Assembly (NCBI GenBank): GCA_015680685.1
Contig: MNCI01007802.1
Span: 308,066-372,065 of the forward strand
Length of the DNA stretch: 64,000 nucleotides
Origin: Gnetum montanum
Lineage: Eukaryota; Streptophyta; Gnetopsida; Gnetales; Gnetaceae
Reading direction: 5' to 3'
The position numbers were made by a program, and so were the translations under genes. Below are positions 46,640 to 58,641 of this stretch, in pieces (position 1 is the first letter of the stretch; each line of letters opens with the position of its first letter). A model generated the notes under the pieces. That model saw only the letters and a program-made list of their open reading frames with translations, searched no databases and had not been told where the DNA came from.

Positions 46640-48300
46640 CTTCAAAAGTGCCCTCACAAGTTTTCATTTCTTACTAAAGAGTTTCTAGTAGGAATCATGA
46701 TGAATGAGATGACTACAATGAACTCCTACTTGCTATAATATGTTCAATATCAAGGAGGTACTATATATTGTAACCAAGAATCAAAGGAATATCCAGGTCA
46801 AACAGTTAGACATGAACAATATCATTAAGTTTTAAGGAGGCTACAATGCTAATTTGTAATAGTATTTGTAAGATTTCAATGATGTTTGAACCTTGTAGAA
46901 CATTGATAAAGTTATTCCCAAGTATACTTAACAATAAAGCTAAAAGTTTATACTAGTCTTTGGAATCAAAATCTATTAGGTGATAGAGTATGATGCTAGA
47001 AATTTTAAATGATAAATACCAAACATACTTTAGACTATCTAACTTGAGAAAAAAAATTCAAGGGTAGAAGCAAGGAAATCATGAAATACTTGACAAAGCC
47101 TTAGGTAGATATTACTCTATATTACATATGTGTCAAAGTCATGATTTCTCTCAATAGAAATAGCTAAGGGGAATCATATATGGGCCAAGGAACAATACTA
47201 AGAAGACTTTAGGAGTATATTCCCAAGTGAGACTTTTAGAGATAATAACCCATTAGATCTAATGGTTGATTGATCAAGCGGTGAAAGAAGAAGGGTAACT
47301 TAAAAAGGGGTAAACTGCAAAGAAGTACAATAGGGATCCATCCTTTTTGTAAAAAGAAGTTCATCTTTATGAACCAAAAGAGACATCATTAGAAGAATTG
47401 GTGTAATGGAAACCCTTTTCAATACAAAAATTAGTTTTTAAAATTTTAGCCACAATTGATAAGATGCAAGACTTAATTAATCAAAAGTTTCAATCAACAG
47501 TAAAAATTGTGGAGGAGAAAGAAAAGAAAAATGAGCTAAAGATATGGATAGAAGAAAGAAGAAGGATATAAGAGGGGACTACTACAACTGAAAAGGTTAC
47601 AAACTCAGATTTAGATTATGATGATTGTAACATCTTTCATTATAAACATCCTAAGGACTATTGCACTTTGATGTTACATCTTTAATAGTTTGAGGCTTGT
47701 GTCTTAACATTCAAAATTTTCCCAAAAGAAAATACCTAGAACATTGTCTTACCCTCAAAAAAAGTACAAGTAACCCTATCATTAACAGTACTACCATCGT
47801 AGTCAGGATCCACTGCAACATCAAGAATATTATTAACAATAGTGGCAAAATCCATAATTGTGGGAAATGTCACCACTAAGATAGGAAAACCACTTTAACC
47901 AACCTAATCCTTATGGGCATTAAATTTATTAGCCTATATCACCAAGTGGCTCTACTACCCACAATCTTACTCATTATTAATACCTTCCAGACAAAATTTT
48001 CACTCTATAGATCAAATCTCCCTCATAGACTCCTCATCCTCATTAGCATTTTCAACATTATGCTTCTAATCCTTTATCACCTACTTCATCCATCTAAGCT
48101 AAAATTTCTTCATAACTACAAAAACAAAATGTGACTCAAGCTATAAACATGTAGGTAGATAAGAACTTAAGTGGTCCTAAGCATAAGCCCTAGAAGCATC
48201 CATTCTTTAGGCTTGTCAACCATCCTAAACCTATGCAAGCATCTTTAAACATGGATCCCACATCTATACCCTTCAAAATCACTCATTAGTGACCTTTAAA
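46640..48300 (+). pseudogene. gag: gag of the right-hand host element, decayed
   Basis: Recognisable but heavily mutated: QVKQLDMNNIIKF, GGYNAN, a capsid-core remnant to about 47040, then a region matching 56200-56787 (SLRVRGLCLNIQNFTKRKY there; GLCLNIQNFPKRKYLEHCL here at 47697). A Pro-poor, Ile/Asn-rich tail runs to 48134. Stops occur every few dozen codons. Confidence 0.65.
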
Positions 48301-48359
48301 ATGAAATGCCAATGTATAAAGTAGCATGTTAATCCATGCTATTAAAAATTGGATAAAAT

Positions 48360-48830
48360 TAGGTAATCTTATGAGGAAGAGAACTAATTTTAATAGTCCC
48401 CTAATTTATTTGCAAATCATAAGGAATAGTCCATTTAAGGCTTTATTAAACTTAGGTTTTGGATTGAACTTGATCTCTTAAAAAATGTACCAAGTCTATA
48501 ACCTTCCACAATTGAAGAAGTATAAAAATAGGGTGAATCTAGTAGACCAATCCGTCATTATATCTTTGGGATTAGTACAAGACATTGTGACTATCATGAA
48601 TGGATGGTCATATCCTATAGATTTTCGTATGATCCATATGAACAACTATAAGTGGGAATTTTTCATCATTATGGGAACAACTTACTTGAGTACCATCAAT
48701 GCTAAGCTAGGGATTAGAGACTTATCCTTGGATATTTTCGTGGAAAATTAGCATGGAAACATCAAGAAAAAGAATGTTTCATGTATTACATATAGTAACA
48801 CAAGGTATAACTACATGAAAAAATTCTAGA
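48360..48830 (+). pseudogene. Aspartic protease of the right-hand host element
   Basis: ALLNLGFGLNLIS replaces the active-site Asp with Asn, so it could not function even if translated. Then RVNLVDQSVIISLGLVQDIV, GWSYPIDFRMIHMNN and FFIIMGTTYLSTINAKLG. The 88-codon frame 48485-48751 is open. Confidence 0.75.
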
Positions 48831-49089
48831 TCATTGGTCAAAGAAGCATCATGACATGTAGTACATGTGAAGAAGAAATGTGCATCTAGAACTACCTATA
48901 TGAAGTAGCCACAAAGTAAGAAGGTCATCAATGGTTGAGAATAGATGAAAGCTATAAATCAAAAATATCCATAATACTAGCAGAAGCACTTACTAACTCA
49001 TATGTTAAGGAGATGAATAGGATGGAGGACATGAAACAACCACTCTCTAAAGCAGCATAAGTGTAACAAGATAAAGATATTAACTAGGG

Positions 49090-49407
49090 AAAGTTGGAAA
49101 TTTTAAAAGAACCTAAGTTGGAACTAATAGAGCTAAAGATATTACCAAAATTACTAAAATATATTTCCATTTAGAATGGTAGATCTGTAATAATCAATGT
49201 AAAGAGAATGAAGCTACCAAAAGTTGTGAAAAAATGACCCATAATGTTTGCATGATCTTATAATAATATAATTAGAATTGATCCATATATATACCAACAT
49301 CACATATACATAGATCCCATAATAAAGCCCAAGAACTAACCATAGTGAAAATGATCCAACTTTGAACAAGTCCCATACAACCTAGAACAAGTATTAAAGA
49401 GGTGCAT
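49090..49407 (+). pseudogene. RT remnant cut by the F LTR
   Basis: LELIELKILPKLLKYISI, then RIDPYIYQHHIYIDPIIKPK match the start of RT. After a deletion of the palm it jumps to LEQVLKRC, the start of the RT tail, and there the LTR begins at 49408. The flank TGCAT (49403-49407) is the expected target duplication. Confidence 0.65.
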
Positions 49408-50360
49408 TGATGAAGCATCAATTGGCTGTGTTGATTTAGCCATGTTGAGGCAAATGCCTTCACCCATTTTTTTGCAAGAAAGTCAATTTTTTGTCCACCA
49501 ATGATATCATAGTTATGATATCGTATCTACGATGTCATAGATTTGATATCATATCTCATGATACATTATCGTATAAATGATATCGCAGGATACATGTTTG
49601 CCTATAAATATAGCACTTGGGTGCACTATCCAAATAAGTTCCATTCCATCCTTAGGTATATTCTTATAGTTTCATTTCATAGTTTTAGTGATAGAGTGAA
49701 TTCCTACAATGTGGTGTTGAGTAGTTGGTACAAAATATTTATTCGAGTGAAGTGTACTTGAGCATAGTTCTTATTTAGAAATAAAGATCGAGATTGCTTT
49801 TCATCATTGCAGCATCCATTTAGTTTTACTATTTTACTTAGCATAGAATTTAATGTTTTATTAGTTTAATCATTTACATTTCCAATTGCTTTACTTTATT
49901 ATTCATTAGTAAAGTGGAATGAGTATGACTAGTTTTGAATGTTTAAGTATAATCATTTGGTAATTCTACTAGTGCTATTGCTTAGTTCATCTAGTAGCAT
50001 AACATCTAGCAACCTAGTAATGATTACAAGAGCTTAAGGCATGTATGGTAAGCTAGGAATAGATGCTCATAGCCTTAGGCTAGTTTAGATTTACTTTCTT
50101 GTTGTTAGATTAAATACTTAATTTTTCTATTATCGTTAAGATTAGTTTAAGGTCACAACAACAACAATTATCATATGCCTTTCTTTGGAATAAACCATAC
50201 ATGAAAAAGCTATCACCATTTCAAGTGTGAAGATAGTGTACTACAATCAATGGTTAGCAATATAGATGCTACAACTAGTCCCATCTATGGAATTCAATTG
50301 GATCATGCATGAACGCTTGTGATTCGTATGGTTGAACATAGGGGTATCCACCACTCATCA
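49408..50360 (+). repeat. First LTR of the F complex
   Basis: 953 bp, TGATGAAGC to ACTCATCA. U3 has an alternating series of GATATCATA/TACGATGTC-type palindromic words. TATAAATATAG lies near 49602. A primer site TGGCACCATTGCTAGGGA follows at 50362-50379. Confidence 0.85.
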
Positions 50361-50379
50361 TTGGCACCATTGCTAGGGA

Positions 50380-52845
50380 TCGTGCTAGTTATTTAGATTA
50401 GTTATATCATAAATGATCACTGTTAACATATTAATTAATAATGGGAGTAAGAGTATAGTAAGTGTTGCCTTACCATGTCATTGAAAAGACATGTTACCTA
50501 TGCTTGAGGATAGTTCTCTAGTAAGGTTAACAGAATTAAAAATAAAACTCATGCATAGAATAAATTTCTAAGGGTCTCATTGCAAGGACATGTTACCTAT
50601 GACTAAAGGTAGGTAGCTTCTTAGGAATCTAAATAATAGTAATAATAAAGAGTGTAATGAATAAACTCCTTCCTTGGACAATATGCTAAGTGGTAATTCT
50701 CTTTGCAATAGTGGTAGCCTTATGGTTGAAACTCTTAGAGATGAAACGATGTGATGTCATTGAAAAGTTGTTTGGACTTGGTTTGTATCTTAGAAAGAGG
50801 GCTAATGATTACCTTAACCATAAATAACACACAAGGATTCATTATGTCTATGGTAAGATACCTCACATCCCAATTTCAATAATCCTTTTTATAGTTCATC
50901 TCACCTCACTGTATATTTAATCATAACTTGTGGTTTTGTATAATATAGTGTTATTTTCCCAATTTGGTGATACTAACATGTGTGTTTTGCTAAACAGGTA
51001 TGTCTTACATTCAACTCATTGAGTGCCCGATGACACTTTTAGGCATGGTTATATAAGGGAACTAAGGGCTTAAGCCTACTTTGGGGAGGAGCCACTTGTA
51101 TAACTCTTGTATTTCATACTTGCTAAGCAATTCCACATCATCTTATTTCTTCAAAAAAATATAATGAACTTTCCATATCATCTAATAATCTATCCATATA
51201 TCAAAAACTCATTATCAAGTTCTTATCCATACTATAAATGTTTTTTTGCTCAAGATTCCTTCTTCATGAACCTTTAATGCTAAATTTCTGAAAACTATGC
51301 ATTACTCACGGTCATATTCCTCTACACAAGCTTTACATCTTTTAGAAATTTCATTTAACTCATTTTTTCCAAGAAGAATCAATGAAAAATTCGAACTTTT
51401 TCATGGTGATGTCATAGTTACAATGTCGTAGGCACCTACAATGTCATATCTAAGATGTCTAATCTACAATGTCTCACATATAAAAATAGTATATATATGG
51501 GAGTTAGTAAAAATTTTCATTTCTCTCATTTGTAGCAAGAGAATTTTTTGATGTTTTTTCATTAGCCCTCTTGCACACTAGCTTCCAAAGGCCATAACTT
51601 CATCCTCCTACCTTTGATTTCCAAAATTCTTTAATCTGGTTGATCTTGGAGTGCTCAACTTAGTTGTTGGGTAGTGGGGGAGGGGGTGTGGTGCATTGTG
51701 TGATATAAGAGAAAAAAAATTTAAAAATTTGAGCTACAAATTCCTAACACCTAGAAGATATTATAAAGGGTAAGTACAATGAGATAATAAGAACCTGGAT
51801 ATTAATCAATCAAAATAAGGCTAGAAATATTTAGATAGTACTCCTAATACACCATATCAACTATTTTAGGCCATAATAAGCAAGGAAAACAATAGAAAGT
51901 CATATGTAACTAAAAGATATAATATCTAAGGGGCTGCTTTTTGAAACTTTTTTGAACTCTGTAATCATAATAACATAAGAACTTGATCTAACTAAGGGTA
52001 TGAGCAAGGTAAAGAACTATTAATAATTGATAGGAACACCCTAATAATTTCAAATCCTTTTTGATTGCAAATGGCCTCAAAGAGGATACCAAAAGAAGGA
52101 CCTTTACAACACGGGAGCAAGAGAGCAAGAGGCCATGGGAGAGGCTAAGTGGGGGAACAAACCCCATAATAAGAACACATAGAGAAGGAGGCTCAATCAT
52201 ATAGCATTCATTAAGAAGCTCTTACTATAGAGCAGTCAACCCAAGGAGAGGCAAAAATTCCACAAGAACCTAAATAAGGATGGTACCTCATGTTGTCACT
52301 AAATTACCTCCAAGCCATCCAAGAAGATCAATCATGTCCATGATCATTGTGAAACTGAATTTTGGTACCTTTATGAAATTTTCTCTAGAAGTAGTGAAGG
52401 CACAACACCAAGCATCTCCATTATGAATCACACTAACCAACAATGGTGAATGGAAATTTGGAGAAACCTAGCAATTCTAGCAAAAAAAAAATAGTTCGAT
52501 ACTACAGTGAAACTTGAAGGAGTCTTTGTGTCATACTTAATAGAGAGGACATATGGAAAAAGAAGATAGGGATAGAAGAGGAGAAACTTTCTAGAAGCCT
52601 AATGACAAAGGCAAGGAACTGATGGAAGAGCCATCATCACCCAAAATATGAACTACATCAAGCCACTTCAAATTTTGTTTTTTTTTGTCATGTAATTGTG
52701 TCTATTTTGTACACATCACTATGGCACTAAGAATTAGTTAATGGTTAGCATCAGTCAATAATCCCATCATTCCCAATTTTTTGTAAAGAAATCTTTATCC
52801 TATCCTATTAACTTGAGGATAAATTTTTACTCAATCGTGGAGGTA
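50380..52845 (+). other. Deleted internal region of the F complex
   Basis: No gag or pol sequence is recognisable. It has two copies of the GACATGTTACCTATG motif (near 50487 and 50588), the GGGGAGGAGCCACTTG block near 51082 and a polypurine-like TCAATCGTGGAGGT at 52830-52843. So it retains the leader and the 3' non-coding region only, about 2.5 kb. Confidence 0.7.
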
Positions 52846-54850
52846 TGATGACGTATTGATTGCTTGCGTCAATGTAGCCATGTCAAGGCATATGCCTCAA
52901 AGTAAATGACTCAATTCATGTCATTGTATTTTTTTGATAAAGCCAATTTTTCTCCACCAAAAATATCATAACTACAATATCCTATCTATGATGTTGTTTA
53001 TTTGAGATCGTAGCACAATCTACGTCATCATAGATCCTATATCCTGGGATCTATGCAACCTATAAATACAAAACTTGTGCACATGAATCTAGGGAAGTTT
53101 CATTCCACCATTAGGTACATTCTTGCAGTTTCATATCATTGTTTTACTGATAGAGTGATTGCCTACAATGTGGTGTTGAACAGTTGTACAGAATCTTTAT
53201 TTGTATGAAGTGTACTTGGGTAGAATTCATGTTTGAAAATAAAGATCAAGATTGCTTTTCATTATTGTAGCATCCACTTAGTTTTACTATGTTACTTAGT
53301 AGAGTTTTTACTATTTTCTTAGTTTAACAATTTACATTTCCAAGTACATTACTTTCTTGTTCATTAGTAAAGCAAAATGAGTATGACTTGTTTCAAGCAT
53401 TTAAGTATAGTTATTTGGTAATCCCAGTAGTGTTATTGCTTAGTTCATTGATGAGTGGCGAGGTACCCATACACTCAACCATACGAAATGAGTGTAGCAT
53501 GCGCGATCCGATCGAACTTCGTAGACTAAATGCCTACACGCCTCATGGAACACTTAAGGTTAACCGTTCGTTGTCTTCCCAGACTTACTTGTAGTTGTCA
53601 TGGTGTATGGTTAAGTAAGTTCGAGGTATATGATTTTTTATAGTCTTTTATGTTTTTCTCCTATGCTATGAGGTGAAGGGTTGAGAAACTAACTAACTCT
53701 AACTAATGAACTAAGTCTAAATTAACTAGCATCAGCATCCATTCCCACTTACCGTACATACCCTGAACCAATGCAACCGTCGCTACCAAACGCTAATCGT
53801 CACTGGGATCACCATGCGTAACGCACGTGCTCGAAGTGGTCATACTGAGGCACTTAACTAGGAGGAAAGGGTTGAGAGAATCTATCTAGCCTAAGTGCGA
53901 CGAGCGGCCAATTCCTTGACTAACCGTACACATCGAGGTGTTCGACTACCACTGGGATTACCAAGCGTAGATCCTAGATACGCCACTGGGTTACCAAATA
54001 GTCACACTAGATGCTCATAATCAAGTCGTACTCAGATCGGATGTGATGAGCGGCCAATTCCTTGACTAACCATACACATTCGTAGATGCTTGTAATCAAG
54101 TCATACTCATACCGCATTCTAGGAGTTTAAGGGTGAGAGAGAAAACAATAAATAAAATTCTATTCCATGCACTGCAAGGTTTATCCAGGAAGTTTGTCTT
54201 TATTTCCGTACACAACTTGTGTTCAAGTACAATGTTTCTCGAATAAAGATCTGTTCACTTTAGGACTCCTACTGCGGGCACATGGAAAATATTCTATCTC
54301 TAGAGTGATTAAACTACCAGAGTTTTCCTACTTCTAGACCAGGATGGAAAATAAGGGGAGTGCCACCTCTTATTTATAGATATGACAGTGGACCACGATA
54401 TCACGTACGTGATATCGCAGGGGACGACGTGATATCGCGGCTCATGGGAATCGCGTCTCATCATTTGTCCAGTAGCATAATGTTTGGTAACATAGTAATA
54501 GTTACATGAGTGCAAGACATGTATGATAAGCCAAGATTCAATGCTTATTGCTCTAGGCTAGGGTAGATTTACATTACTGTCATTACTTAGACTTAGGACT
54601 GTATTTCATTCTACATTATGTTTATCACTAGGAGTAAAATATTCCTAAAAAAATCAATTATCATATGCCTTACTTTGGACTAAATCATATATGACAAAAC
54701 TACCACTAGTCCAAGTGGGAAGATAGCATCCTACAATCAATGCTTAACAATCTAGATGCCACAACTACTCCTATCCATGGAATTCAACAAAATCATGTGT
54801 CAATAGTTGTAATTTGTATGGTTGAGCGTAGGGGTACCTACTACTAATGA
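52846..54850 (+). repeat. Second LTR of the F complex, interrupted by solo LTR J
   Basis: TGATGACG to CTAATGA (from CTCATCA). Excluding J and its 5 bp duplication it is about 985 bp and matches the first LTR. It follows a polypurine tract, as a 3' LTR should, but is also followed by a primer site and gag, as a 5' LTR should. Confidence 0.82.
53449..54463 (-). mobile_element. Solo LTR J (G/B family)
   Basis: 1,015 bp, TGATGAGTGG to CTCATCA, inserted within the second F LTR. It matches the LTR of G along its length, including two copies of GCGGCCAATTCCTTGACTAA. Flanks are TTCAT (53444-53448) and TTTGT (54464-54468); both derive from TTCGT by one CpG transition each, so they are a decayed target duplication. 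LTR-LTR recombination removed the internal part. Confidence 0.88.
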
Positions 54851-54851
54851 T

Positions 54852-54869
54852 TGGTGCTATTGCCAACAA
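54852..54869 (+). promoter_or_regulatory. Primer-binding site after the second F LTR
   Basis: TGGTGCTATTGCCAACAA, a decayed tRNA-Asp complement directly after the LTR. Confidence 0.65.
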
Positions 54870-54989
54870 TGGTGCTAGTTATCTAGATTATTTGTATCAT
54901 AAATTATCATTTTTAAGGTATTAATGATTTATCTTTTAGAAAATATTAAGTTACACATGTTAAAATAATGTATTCTTCACATATGACTA

Positions 54990-55215
54990 ATAATACATCA
55001 TATGATGAAAACACTAGTAGGAGAAATGATAGGACTTATACTAAGGAAAACTGGAGTAAACAACGACAAGCAAGGGTTTCATATGCTTAGTTAGACCCAT
55101 AATACTCTAAAAGACTATGTTTAACTAATGTAGATAATTCTAGAGGAGATGGAGTAAGTCTTAGAAAAAGGAGGGCCTTAAGGCCTAAGACCTCTTTCGA
55201 ACCTAGAAGAAATAC
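54990..55215 (+). pseudogene. gag: gag N-terminal remnant after the second F LTR
   Basis: Matches 9180-9400 of element A (for example the stretch ending CGACAAGCAAGGGTTTCATA near 55080). Heavily mutated, no open frame. Followed by the unknown segment. Confidence 0.6.
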
Positions 55216-56180
55216 TATATCCTAAGATTTATATTTAGTTATATATTTTTAGTTTGGATAACTCTTATTAAAGGCATAAATGTTTGGGCATTAATGACTT
55301 GTGATGTGATAGATGGTTACACCCATCCTGTATTCTTAGAACAAGGCTAAGATAGTGATGATAGTGAAAACAATTAATACATACCTTGATGAGAGTAAGT
55401 TGATTGTGGAGATCTTATAGTACCTTAGGGTAAGGGTAGGGTTGGAATTTCAAATATTTAGCATTCAATATATTCTTTTTCTTCTTTGACGATGTGCCTA
55501 CAAACTTTGCAATTAACAAGTATCAAAACTAAGAGCCATTATCAAAAGAAATATTTAATGATATATATCTATGATGTATATTTAATTGTTAATTAAATGC
55601 ACATAAAAATCAACCCATCCACAACAATTATATATATTTTTCATATATACACATGTATACTCATAAATATGAATAACATTTTCATATTTATTTTTATGTT
55701 AATTTGACAACTTTTAAAAAAATTTAAATGCTTCATAAAATGTTTTCAATAAAAATTTGAATGTAAAATACATCAAAATTAATCAAAAGCATTCATTTAA
55801 ATACAACTCTTGATAAGGGTATCAAGCCAACTTATTATTTTTAAGTGGTAGAACTTATGTTGGGGTAGGAATGATTGTGGCATAAATGTACAAATAGAAT
55901 CCATTATTTAAATTCTTTCATTATACTTATATTTTGCTGTGCTATAAATTTTTTTTCTCTTTTAACTAGGGGAGGGGACATAGATTGGACATTAATTAAT
56001 AAGTGGGTTTGGGGATGTCAAATAAAAAAAATGAATGATAATATTTTTAAAAATTTTAAAATACATCAGATCAATGTAAAAAGATTCTAACGAAAAATTC
56101 CAATGGTTTTGAGGGTTTCTTTTTAGGTTTTCATCCTTCTAATTGATTTTGAAAAATGTCCCCTCTAGCATAGGAAAAGA
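55216..56180 (+). other. Unknown segment inserted in gag, copy 2
   Basis: From 55352 it matches 45607-46630 closely, but without the SINE. The first 136 bases are the part that, in copy 1, was displaced by element E. No gene or terminal repeat was identified. Confidence 0.65.
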
Positions 56181-56787
56181 ATTAGATGTTGCCAAGGAAC
56201 ATGACTAAGAAGACTTTAGGAGTATATTCCCAAGTAATACTTTTAGAGATAATAATCCATTAGATCTAATGGTTGATTGATCAAGTGGTAAAAGAAGAAG
56301 GAGAATTCAAAAAGGGGAAAAGTGCATAGAAATACAATAGGATCCATCTTTTTGTAAAAAGGAAGTTCATTTTTATGAAGCAAAAGAGACATCATTGGAA
56401 GAATTAGTCTAATGAAAAACCTTGTCAATACAAAAATTAGTTTTTAAAATTTCAGCCACAATTGATAAGATGTGAGACTTAATCAATCAAAATTTTCAAT
56501 AAACAATAAACATTGTGAAGGAGAATGAAAAGTAAGATAGAGCTAAAGATAAGGATAGAAGAAACAAGAAGGATATAGGAGTGGACTACTACAATTGAAA
56601 AGGTTACAAACTTAAATTTATATTATGATGATTGTAACATCTTTCATTATAAACATCCTAAGGAACTATTGCACTTTGCTGTTACATCTTTAAGAGTTCG
56701 AGGCTTGTGTCTTAACATTCAAAATTTTACCAAAAGAAAATACCTAGAAGATTGTCTTACCCTCAAAAAAACTATAGGTAACCTATT
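56181..56787 (+). pseudogene. gag: gag remnant cut by solo LTR I
   Basis: Matches 47190-47770 of copy 1. About 550 bases with the capsid core, present in copy 1, are deleted here. It ends at CTATT (56783-56787), the duplication beside LTR I. Confidence 0.6.
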
Positions 56788-57669
56788 TGATGAAGTGTTA
56801 AATGTCCTGCATATACGGGGCCGCGTATACGCAGCCACGTCGACGTGGCCCCATCGACGTAGCCATCCTGCATTGGCGGGGCCCCATATACACATGCACC
56901 TATCCCCGCCTATAAATAGGAGGGCCTTCTACCTCACTTTGCATCCGGAGAAGTAGCAGAAGCGAAGCTCTTACAGTTTGTTCCCGCAAGAGATAGAATA
57001 TTTTTCGAGTGCCCGCAGTAGGTGTATGAAAAGCGATCAGATCTTTATTTGAGCATTGATGTATCTGAGCCCATTGGCGTGACAACAATAAAGATGAACT
57101 GTTCATGCAATCCTTGCAGCATTTGGAATTAGTTATCTCATGCATTTAATAGATTAGAATGTTTATGCTTTATTAATTAGTTGATTATTATTATAATTTA
57201 AATCGTTAGTGTTCATCTGTAGTTTGTAAATGACATAAGTACGACCATCTCAAACGTAATCCAAACACTTGGTAAACCCAGCGATGCTTAACGTCTGGTA
57301 GCCCAGAAGTGTTAGGAAATGCTTAGAACGTGCCCGAAGGATGGGACAGGATGCTTATGCTAGGAGTAGTTAGCATAGACACTAGGATAATTAGGGGTTA
57401 AATAGTAGTTTATTCATAACCTCCATACCTCACCTAGTCGTCGAAAAGATAATTAAAAAGATATAAAAATCATTAGCCTTAGTCTCAGTTAACCATCACA
57501 CTAGAACTTTACAAGTGAGATTAGGAAGACAATGACCATTCCAATCCAAGGTTTCACAGCTTAGAAGTCTGGTGCATGTTAAGTGCTTACAGTCTGCGGA
57601 ATTCGACCAAATCGTGCATGAACGCTCGTATTCGTGTGGTTGGGCATAGGGAAAACTCACAACTCATCA
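56788..57669 (+). mobile_element. Solo LTR I
   Basis: 882 bp, TGATGAAGTG to ACTCATCA, flanked by perfect CTATT (56783-56787 and 57670-57674). U3 is GC-rich with GTCGACGTGGCCCCATCGAC-type words. TATAAATAGG lies near 56911 and AATAAAGA near 57087. It retains many CG dinucleotides and so looks fairly recent. No internal sequence remains. Confidence 0.88.
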
Positions 57670-57673
57670 CTAT

Positions 57674-58499
57674 TGATGGGATGCGATATTGCATCCCCTG
57701 CGATATCGCATATGCGATATCGTGCCTTCCCCTATGATATTGTGTGCGTGATATCACAGTGCGCCATCATATCTATAAATAAGAGGTGACTCTCCCTTGT
57801 TTCTCATTCTAGGCCTAGCCCGTAGCAAAACTCTGGTAGTTTGATCCCTCCAAAGATAGAATATTTTCCATGTGCCCATAGTAGGAGCTCCAAAGTGAAC
57901 GGATCTTTATTCGAGAAAATATTGTACCTGAACACAAGTTTGTGTATAGCAATAAAGACAAACTTCTTGGATAAACCTTGCAGTGCATGGAATAGGATAA
58001 ATAGGAATTTATTTATTGTTATTTAATATTTATCATTTAAATTCTTTATTAGTCATTACATCTCTCTGAACCCTTCTCTCCTAGTTAAGTGCCTCAGTAC
58101 GACCACTTCAAGCACGTGCGTTATGCTTGATGATCCCAGCAACGACTAGCATTTGGTAACCAAGGTTGCATCGGCTCAGGGTGTGAACAGTAAGTGGGAA
58201 TGGATGCTGATGCTAGGTTAATTAAGACTTAGATAGTTAGTTAAAGTTAGTTAATTAGTCTCTTCACCCTTCATCTTTTCAGCATAGGAGATAAAACAGA
58301 AAAGACATAAAAATCATATACCTCAGACTTACTTAACCATAAATTGTAACAAATACAAGTAAGTCTGGGAAGACAATGAATAATTAACCTTAAGTGTTCC
58401 ATGAGGTGTGTAGGCACTTAGTCTATGGAGTTTGACCAGATGGCGCATGTAACACTCGTATTCGTATGGTTGAGTGTAGGGGTACCTCGCCACTCATCA
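57674..58499 (+). repeat. 5' LTR of element B
   Basis: 826 bp, TGATGGGATG to CTCATCA. U3 begins with a run of GCGATATCGC-type palindromes (57685-57765). CTATAAATAAGAGG follows near 57773, and AATAAAGA near 57951. The 3' LTR start shows CG-to-CA changes relative to it. Confidence 0.9.
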
Positions 58500-58500
58500 T

Positions 58501-58518
58501 TGGCACCGTTGCTGGGGA
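58501..58518 (+). promoter_or_regulatory. Primer-binding site of element B
   Basis: TGGCACCGTTGCTGGGGA, two transitions from the tRNA-Asp complement. Confidence 0.85.
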
Positions 58519-58641
58519 CTAAGTGTTTGTGTGCTAAGTAGAATATAGGAAATCCCTCACATCGTTGGGAGCTTAAATGAACCTTAAAGTTAATTAAAAG
58601 AAAAATTATATAATGTTTAAATAGCACATCGATAAGACACA

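Noticed and set aside
56788-58499. LTR I and the B LTR as a duplicated LTR of one element
   Set aside because: Their U3 sequences differ and I has its own perfect CTATT duplication.
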